Below are positions 25,873 to 30,601 of a stretch of 30,601 nucleotides of DNA, in pieces. Under the pieces are notes generated by a model. That model was not told the DNA's origin, searched no databases, and saw only the letters and a list, made by a program, of their open reading frames with translations. The stretch's first letter is position 1. Every line of letters starts with the position of its first letter. The position numbers were made by a program, and so were the translations under genes. The stretch is taken from positions 1 to 30,601 of the forward strand of contig JAWOJB010000059.1 of the NCBI GenBank assembly GCA_046484325.1. The letters are read 5' to 3'. The DNA is from JAWOJB01 sp046484325. GTDB lineage: Bacteria > Actinomycetota > Acidimicrobiia > Spongiisociales > ZC4RG35.

Positions 25873-27357
25873 TTGAGCGGTCGGAGGCGCATGGTCGTCG
25901 GTGCCACTGCGGTCGCCGCCGCCGTCGTGGCGGGCCGGCTCCGGCGCTCTGGCAGATCGGCCTCTGTCGACAGGGAGACCCCACCCGGCCCGGTCGGAGC
26001 GGCCTTCCTCGAGCACCTGGCCGAGGCGGTGCGAATCCCCACCGTGGCCTTCGAGGAGCCGGGGAGAACGGATCCTGGGGCACTGGTGAGCTTCCACGAG
26101 TTCCTCCGTGCCACCTACCCGAGGGTGTTCGCGTCCCTCGACCACGAGGTGGTGGGGGGCCACTCCCTGCTTTTCCGCTGGGAGGGGACGAATCCGGGGG
26201 CCGATCCGGTCATGCTGATGGCCCACATGGACGTCGTCCCGGTCGAGGAGGGTACCGAGCCGGACTGGCCCTTCCCTCCGTTCTCCGGCGAGCGCGATCG
26301 AACCCATCTCTGGGGACGGGGGACCCTGGATGACAAGGGCAGCCTCGTCGCCTTCCTCGAGGCGGTGGAGGGTCTGTTGGATGTGGGCTTCGCCCCGGAG
26401 GCCACCCTCTACCTCTCGCTCGGCCACGACGAGGAGATCGGAGGGGACGGCGCTCGCTCGGTGGCGGCACACCTCGCCGATCGGGGTGTGTCCCTTAGGT
26501 TCGTCCTCGATGAGGGGGGAGCCGTCGTGGAGGACGTGCTTCCGGGTGCCCGGAGGCCGGTGGCCATGCTCGGGATCGGCGAGAAGGGGTCGCTGAACGT
26601 CGAGCTCTCGGCGTCAGGGACTGGTGGCCACTCCTCGGTGCCCCCACCCAGCACCGCGATCGGGCTGGTGGCGGCGGCCATCGCAGCCCTCGAGGCGAAC
26701 CCGATGCCGGCCCGCCTCGACCTCCAGCGGGGGCTGTTCGACGTCCTGGCGAGCGTGCTGCCCGTCCACCGGGCGCTCCCGTTTCGCCACGTCCGCCGCC
26801 TGGGGCGGGTCGTCGCGCGTCTGCTCGCCTCCCGGCCTGCCTCGAATGCGCTGATCAGGACCACGTCGGCGGTCACGATGGTCGCCGGGGGCGTGAAGCC
26901 CAATGTGCTTCCCCAGCAGGCCTCGGCGATCGTCAACTTCCGAATCATGCCGGGAGACTCGGTGGAGGAGGTGCTCGCCCACGTACGGGCCACGGCCGGA
27001 CCGGCCATCCAGGTACGGCCAATGGAGGGTGGCTTCGATGCCGATCCCCCTCCGCTCTCGGACACCGACTCGAGCACGTACCGGCTCCTGGCGGAGACGA
27101 TCGGCCAGGTGTTCCCGGGAGCGGCGGTGGCGCCGTGGATCCTGATGGGGGCCACCGACTCCCGCCACATGGTCCCGATCGCCGAGAACGTCTACCGCTT
27201 CGCCCCGTTCACCGTGACCCCCGAGGACATGGGTCGGGTCCACGGCACCGGGGAGCGGATCCGCCTCTCCGACGCCGACCGGGCGGTGACCTTCTACTCG
27301 GAGCTGATCCGGCGGGCCTGCGGACCGGTCGGATCGGGCCCTGGGTCTCGCCGGTAA
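25873..27357 (+). CDS. M20-family metallopeptidase, carboxypeptidase S-like
   Basis: 494 residues. It starts at TTG 25873, five bases after a perfect GAGGAGG; an ATG at 25891 has no such site. An N-terminal hydrophobic segment (VVGATAVAAAVVAG) may anchor or export it. Metal and catalytic residues of clan MH are visible: LMAHMDVVPV (His and Asp), LWGRGTLDDKG (bridging Asp), GHDEEIGG (catalytic Glu and ligand), and TDSRHMVP near the C-terminus (His). A dimerisation domain lies between, with TGGHSSVPPP. The length and motif set match the yeast Cps1/PM20D1 group, which cleaves or forms N-acyl amino acids and dipeptides. Its TAA stop forms part of the next gene's -10 box. Confidence 0.9.
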   Translation: MSGRRRMVVGATAVAAAVVAGRLRRSGRSASVDRETPPGPVGAAFLEHLAEAVRIPTVAFEEPGRTDPGALVSFHEFLRATYPRVFASLDHEVVGGHSLLFRWEGTNPGADPVMLMAHMDVVPVEEGTEPDWPFPPFSGERDRTHLWGRGTLDDKGSLVAFLEAVEGLLDVGFAPEATLYLSLGHDEEIGGDGARSVAAHLADRGVSLRFVLDEGGAVVEDVLPGARRPVAMLGIGEKGSLNVELSASGTGGHSSVPPPSTAIGLVAAAIAALEANPMPARLDLQRGLFDVLASVLPVHRALPFRHVRRLGRVVARLLASRPASNALIRTTSAVTMVAGGVKPNVLPQQASAIVNFRIMPGDSVEEVLAHVRATAGPAIQVRPMEGGFDADPPPLSDTDSSTYRLLAETIGQVFPGAAVAPWILMGATDSRHMVPIAENVYRFAPFTVTPEDMGRVHGTGERIRLSDADRAVTFYSELIRRACGPVGSGPGSRR

Positions 27358-27360
27358 GGT
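27355..27360 (+). promoter_or_regulatory. -10 box of the selenoprotein candidate, leaderless
   Basis: TAAGGT, whose TAA is the stop of the M20 peptidase gene, then six bases and the ATG at 27367. No ribosome binding site precedes the ATG. Confidence 0.5.
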
Positions 27361-27366
27361 CCCGGC

Positions 27367-28053
27367 ATGGCGCGGCTCCCCGACTTCACGGTGCTGGATC
27401 AGGCGGGCCGCCCCTGGACCCTGAGCGACCACCTCGACGCTCTTGCTCTCGTCGTCTTCCTGCGCGGCGACTGGTGACCGTACTGCAACGGCCAGCTGGT
27501 CAGCCTGGCGAGCCGCCATCCCGAGTTTCTCGAAGCCGGAGCCCGCATTTTCGCGATCGACGTGGACTCGCCCGGTCGCCACGCGGCGATGGTCGAGAAG
27601 CTCGACCTGCCCTTCCCGATGCTGTCCGACCCGGACCGCTCGGCTTTGATCGAGCCGTGGGGGCTGGCCGATCCCGTTGACGAGCGGGGGCTCGCCCGGC
27701 CGGCGATGGTGCTGGTCGACGGTGGGGGTGAGGAACGGTTCCGGTTCGTGTCCCGTGACTTCGCCGATCGGCTGCCAGAGGACGACGTCCTCGAGGCCGT
27801 CCGGAAGCTGGGTCGGCCTCCCGCCGTCCAACCGCCGCCCGAGCCCGGGGCGCCCGAGCCCGGCCCGAGGGCGATGCCCCTCGATGGCCTTCCCTACTAC
27901 CTGCGCGGCGCCCGGTTCGCGGCCATGGCGATGGGGCTCCGTCATGGGCACCTCGACCCGGCCGTCGTGGAGGATTCGAAGGCGTACGTGGCCGAGATGG
28001 ACCGCTACTTCGCGGCCGTGGTCGAGTTGCGCCGCCGGAAGGCCGGCGGCTGA
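27367..28053 (+). CDS. Redoxin (AhpC/TSA-like) selenoprotein candidate, TGA at codon 37 read as selenocysteine
   Basis: 228 residues if the in-frame TGA at 27475-27477 is read through. The sequence reads VVFLRGDW-U-PYCNGQLVSL: the family motif at this place is RGDWCPYCNGQ, so selenocysteine would replace the first Cys of CxxC (U37, C40). Before the TGA are 36 codons with the typical opening PDFTVLDQAGRPWTLSDHL; after it 191 sense codons continue in the same frame with normal high-GC codon use, including FAIDVDSP, LPFPMLSDPDRS and RPAMVLVDGGG. A SECIS-like hairpin starts 13 bases after the TGA. The last 60 residues (PYYLRGARFAAMAMGLRHGH onward) are a helical extension I do not recognise. Role: probably peroxide or thiol-disulfide chemistry in the cytoplasm. 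Automatic annotation would split it or start it at the GTG at 27562. A nonsense mutation or sequencing error is the alternative. Confidence 0.8.
27491..27509 (+). promoter_or_regulatory. Bacterial SECIS-like hairpin in the coding sequence
   Basis: GCCA (27491-27494) pairs with TGGC (27506-27509) and GCT (27495-27497) with AGC (27502-27504), with one bulged C (27505) and an apical loop GGTC (27498-27501). The loop begins 20 bases after the TGA. In E. coli fdhF the GGUCU loop begins 18 bases after the UGA and its G-U pair contacts SelB. Confidence 0.65.
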
Positions 28054-28067
28054 GGGGCGTCGGCGCT

Positions 28068-28118
28068 CGAACCGTGGGCCGGTGAACACGATCTGTGTGT
28101 TCCCCAGCCCTGGGTTGG
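28068..28118 (-). repeat. 51-nt dyad repeat, copy C (inverted)
   Basis: Read on the minus strand it aligns without gaps to copies A and B: outer CCAACC ... GGTTCG, AGGG ... CCCA, 5 x 5 internal loop and inner GAACAC/GTGTTC. It lies between the selenoprotein candidate (stop 28053) and the aminotransferase, ending 11 bases before that gene's -10 box. Confidence 0.83.
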
Positions 28119-28129
28119 TCTTCGCCCGG

Positions 28130-28135
28130 TAGCCT
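28130..28135 (+). promoter_or_regulatory. -10 box of the aminotransferase gene
   Basis: TAGCCT, ten bases before the ATG at 28146, giving a leader of only a few bases. The -35 zone would fall inside the 51-nt repeat. Confidence 0.45.
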
Positions 28136-28145
28136 GCCCGCTCCC

Positions 28146-29291
28146 ATGGTGGCTTCGCGTCTCGCCCCCTTCGGCTCCACCGTGTTCACCGAGATCTCCG
28201 CGGCGGCCGCCGCCCACGGCGCCGTCGACCTCGGCCAGGGATACCCGAGCTGGGAGGGGCCGGGCTTCGTGAAGGAGGCGGCGATCGCCGCCATCCGTGA
28301 GCGCTCCAACCAGTACCCCCCATCGAACGGGGTGCCGGAGCTGCGCCGGGCGATCGCCGAGCGCTGGTTTGCCGACACCGGCATGGCGATCGACCCCGAG
28401 GCCGAGGTGACCGTGACCTCGGGGTGCACCGAGGCGCTGGCCGCCACCTTCCTCGGGCTGTTCGAGCCCGGCGACGAGGTCGTGCTCTTCGAGCCCGCCT
28501 ACGACGCCTATCCGGTCGGTTGCGCCCTGTCCGGGGCGGTTCCCCGGTATGTGACGCTGCGTGCCCCCGACTTCCGGTTCTCGGTCGCCGAGCTCGTCGC
28601 CGCGGTGGGCCCGCGGACGAGGGCGATCCTCGTCAACACCCCGCACAACCCGACCGGTCGCGTCTTGGACGCCGCCGAGATGGAGGCGATCGCCGCGCTC
28701 GCCCGCGCCCACGACCTCGTCGTCATCACCGACGAGGTCTACGAGCGGATCGTCTACGAGGGCACCCACCTGCGCATGGCCACCCTCCCCGGCATGTGGG
28801 AGCGGACGCTCACGCTGTCCTCGATCGGGAAGTCCTTCTCGCTCACCGGGTGGAAGACCGGCTGGGCCATCGGTCCGAAGCCGCTGACGGCGGCGGTCCG
28901 CGCCGCCCATCAGTTCCTCACCTTCACCACGCCCAACCCGATGCAGCACGGGGCGGCGGCGGCCCTCGGGGCCCCCCAGACGTACTACGAGGACCTCGTC
29001 GACTCGTATCGGGGGCGGCGTGACCTGCTCGTGTCCGGCCTGGCCGAGCTCGGGTTCGAGCTGCGGCCGCCGGAGGGGTCCTACTACGTGCTCGCCGACC
29101 ACACCCGCTTCGGGTTCGAAGACGACGGGTCGTTCGTCCGCCACCTCATCACGGAGATCGGAGTGGCGGCCATCCCACCTTCCAGTTTCTACCACGGCTC
29201 CGACGAAGGCTTCCGGCTCGTCAGGTTCGCGTTCTGCAAGGACGAGCGGGTGCTGACCCAGGCCCTCGAGCGTCTGCAGGTGCTCGGGTGA
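28146..29291 (+). CDS. Class I/II PLP-dependent aminotransferase
   Basis: 381 residues of fold type I. Signatures are VDLGQGYPSWEGPGFV near the N-terminus, NQYPPSNGVPELRRAIAERW, the cofactor-binding VTVTSGCTEAL, NTPHNPTGRVLD, DEVYERIVYEG, the PLP lysine in SSIGKSFSLTGWKTGW, and the carboxylate-binding Arg in FRLVRFAFCK. The closest groups are methionine/kynurenine aminotransferases (YbdL/KAT) and the DapC-type succinyldiaminopimelate aminotransferase annotated in actinobacteria; sequence alone does not decide. ATG 28146 begins the conserved region. Its stop TGA overlaps a GTG of the next frame, but that gene has its own better start. Confidence 0.9.
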   Translation: MVASRLAPFGSTVFTEISAAAAAHGAVDLGQGYPSWEGPGFVKEAAIAAIRERSNQYPPSNGVPELRRAIAERWFADTGMAIDPEAEVTVTSGCTEALAATFLGLFEPGDEVVLFEPAYDAYPVGCALSGAVPRYVTLRAPDFRFSVAELVAAVGPRTRAILVNTPHNPTGRVLDAAEMEAIAALARAHDLVVITDEVYERIVYEGTHLRMATLPGMWERTLTLSSIGKSFSLTGWKTGWAIGPKPLTAAVRAAHQFLTFTTPNPMQHGAAAALGAPQTYYEDLVDSYRGRRDLLVSGLAELGFELRPPEGSYYVLADHTRFGFEDDGSFVRHLITEIGVAAIPPSSFYHGSDEGFRLVRFAFCKDERVLTQALERLQVLG

Positions 29292-29297
29292 CCTCTC

Positions 29298-29303
29298 TAC
29301 TCT
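29298..29303 (+). promoter_or_regulatory. Possible -10 box of the oxidoreductase gene
   Basis: TACTCT, 26 bases before the GTG at 29330 and upstream of GAGAGGAG. Confidence 0.35.
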
Positions 29304-29329
29304 CCGACCGAGCACCGAGAGGAGACCCC

Positions 29330-30280
29330 GTGCGCTGGGGCATCGTCGGCACCGGCGGCATCGCCGCCGCCATGGCGGCCACCATCCGGCAGGTGGAGGG
29401 CGGCGTCGTCAACGCCGTCGCCTCCCGCTCTCCCGAACGGTCGGCCCGCTTCGCGGCAGCCCACGGCATCCGGTACCGCTTCGAGTCGGCCGGCGAGTTG
29501 GCGGTGTGCGACGACGTGGATGTCGTGTACGTGGCGTCCTCTCATTCCCACCACCTGGCCGATGCCACCGCCTCCCTCGAGGCGGGCACACCCGTCCTGT
29601 GCGAGAAGCCGCTCACCGTGAGCCTCACCGAAGCCGAGACGCTCGTCGCCACGGCCCGCCGGACCGGTGTCTTCCTCATGGAGGCGATGTGGATGCGGTT
29701 CCAGCCGTTCTGGGACCGGCTCACCGAGTGGATCGACTCGGGACGGATCGGCCCGCTTCGGCACATCGCCGCCGACTTCGGCATCAACGCCGACCCCGAC
29801 CCGGGGCGCCGGTGGTTCGACCCGGCCCAGGGCGGTGGGGCCCTGCTCGATGTCGGGATCTACCCGGTCACGCTCGCCTGTCTGCTGGCGGGCGTCCCCG
29901 ACGAGGTGCGGGCCCTGCAGGTGGCCGCCGACACCGGGGTCGATGCCCAGACCGGGATGGTGCTGCGCCACCCGGGCGGCGTGTTGTCGGTGCTCGGCTG
30001 CTCGTTCGTGGCCGACACCGGTATCGAGGCGACGCTGTCGGGGCCGGATGGCCGGATTCGGCTCGATGCCCCGTTCCACCAGAGCGGCCGGCTGTCGCAC
30101 CGGGTGGGCGGCGACCAGATCGAGGAGATCGACGTGTCCTACCGGGGCTCTGGCTACCGATGGGAGGTCGAAGAGGTGCACCGGTGCCTCTCCCTCGGCC
30201 TGTCCGAGAGTCCCCGGCATCCCCTGGATGCAACCCTGGGGATCATGCGGGTGCTCGAGCGGGCGCGGGGTGCGATCTGA
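29330..30280 (+). CDS. Gfo/Idh/MocA-family NAD(P)-dependent oxidoreductase
   Basis: 316 residues. The Rossmann start VRWGIVGTGGIA has the GxGxxA nucleotide-binding motif. It continues with VDVVYVASSHSHHLADA and VLCEKPLTVSLTEAE, where the EKP lysine is the catalytic/cofactor residue of the family. The C-terminal domain has MEAMWMRFQPFWDRL and GGALLDVGIYPV, the substrate pocket with Asp, and is close to the dihydrodiol/xylose dehydrogenase-like group. It oxidises or reduces a sugar-like alcohol; substrate unknown. GTG 29330 is chosen over the GTG at 29288 because GAGAGGAG lies five bases before it and the fold begins at once. It is convergent with the last gene. Confidence 0.88.
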   Translation: MRWGIVGTGGIAAAMAATIRQVEGGVVNAVASRSPERSARFAAAHGIRYRFESAGELAVCDDVDVVYVASSHSHHLADATASLEAGTPVLCEKPLTVSLTEAETLVATARRTGVFLMEAMWMRFQPFWDRLTEWIDSGRIGPLRHIAADFGINADPDPGRRWFDPAQGGGALLDVGIYPVTLACLLAGVPDEVRALQVAADTGVDAQTGMVLRHPGGVLSVLGCSFVADTGIEATLSGPDGRIRLDAPFHQSGRLSHRVGGDQIEEIDVSYRGSGYRWEVEEVHRCLSLGLSESPRHPLDATLGIMRVLERARGAI

Positions 30281-30289
30281 CCGGCGCCG

Positions 30290-30601
30290 TCACGGGACCA
30301 GCAGCAGCTTGCCGCTGGTGGCGCGCGCCTCCAACCGTCGATGGGCTTCGGCAGCCTCCTCGAGGGGCAGCCGGGCTCCGATGCGGACATCGAGCTCCCC
30401 CGTCGCGATCCACCCGAACAGATCGGCGGCCCGCCGTTGCAGGTCGGCCCTCGTGGCGATGTGATGGACGAGGGTGGGTCGGGTGAGGAAGAGGGAGCCT
30501 CCCTGCATGAGCCGCAGGGGCGAGACGGGATCGACGGGGCCGCCGGCGTTCCCGAAGGTCACCATCGTCCCCCGTGGGCGGAGCAGGTCCAGGCTCTGGT
30601 C
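30290..30601 (-). CDS. Quinone oxidoreductase/zinc-less alcohol dehydrogenase (partial, C-terminal end)
   Basis: The open frame enters from the right edge and ends at 30290, giving the last 103 residues. The reading begins DQSLDLLRPRGTMVTFGNAG, the end of the nucleotide-binding domain of MDR-family NADPH quinone reductases, followed by LFLTRPTLVHHIATRADL and the standard terminus ARLPLEEAAEAHRRLEARAT with SGKLLLVP. This tail is shared by QorA-type enzymes, which reduce quinones or enones with NADPH. The N-terminal catalytic domain is outside the window. Confidence 0.88.
   Translation of the reverse strand, partial: DQSLDLLRPRGTMVTFGNAGGPVDPVSPLRLMQGGSLFLTRPTLVHHIATRADLQRRAADLFGWIATGELDVRIGARLPLEEAAEAHRRLEARATSGKLLLVP

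Noticed and set aside
27475..27477. The TGA read as a nonsense mutation making a pseudogene
   Set aside because: It sits exactly on the catalytic Cys codon, nothing else in the frame is damaged, and a SECIS-like hairpin follows. It stays as the main alternative but is less likely.

Overview
The window is about 30.6 kb of very GC-rich DNA (roughly 70 %), densely coding, with genes on both strands. It shows no rRNA, tRNA, CRISPR array or insertion sequence. The gene set (GTG and TTG starts, a cobalamin-dependent class II ribonucleotide reductase with NrdR boxes, a TreS-maltokinase fusion, a Zur-type regulator, and many promoters placed for leaderless mRNAs) points to an actinobacterium. An Acidimicrobiia-like lineage is my guess; the sequence shown does not prove it.

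Left region (1-4209): a complete high-affinity zinc uptake locus split over two divergent units. On the minus strand run znuA (lipoprotein), znuB (permease) and, coupled by a TGATG overlap, a CydD-like ABC exporter that leaves the window. On the plus strand zur overlaps znuC by GTGA. One imperfect palindrome at 2906-2924 sits inside the znuA promoter and over the -35 zone of zur, so it could control both sides.

4217-12106: a PLDc_N/SHOCT membrane protein, a hemerythrin-like protein, a SpoU-family RNA methyltransferase, a NagD-like HAD phosphatase, a small membrane protein with an RraA-family protein, trehalose synthase fused to a degenerate maltokinase domain, an MTA/SAH-type nucleosidase and a DUF333 lipoprotein. 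GC hairpins close the convergent ends.

12111-21317: an SLC13-type transporter with two RCK_C-like domains, then the pepA-abgT pair (M17 aminopeptidase plus AbgT-family transporter), then nrdJ. The pepA-abgT pair is bracketed by two direct copies of a 51-nt dyad-symmetric repeat. nrdJ has a clear -35/-10 and two NrdR boxes 15 bp apart.

21318-30601: a LapA-like protein; a tight minus-strand unit (thioredoxin-fold protein, PfkB kinase, 53-residue membrane peptide) divergent from a DhlA-type haloalkane dehalogenase; an L,D-transpeptidase; a CPBP protease; an M20 peptidase; a redoxin gene; a class I aminotransferase; a Gfo/Idh/MocA oxidoreductase; and the end of a quinone oxidoreductase.

The most striking points are three. 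(1) The redoxin gene at 27367-28053 has one in-frame TGA exactly where the family has the first Cys of its CPYC motif, followed by a SECIS-like hairpin with a GGUC apical loop, so it is probably a selenoprotein. (2) Three copies of a 51-nt repeat with a constant symmetric fold lie only between genes. (3) The maltokinase half of the TreS fusion has lost residues needed for catalysis. Seven genes also carry a TANNNT box exactly 6 or 7 nt before the start codon, the arrangement expected for leaderless transcripts.
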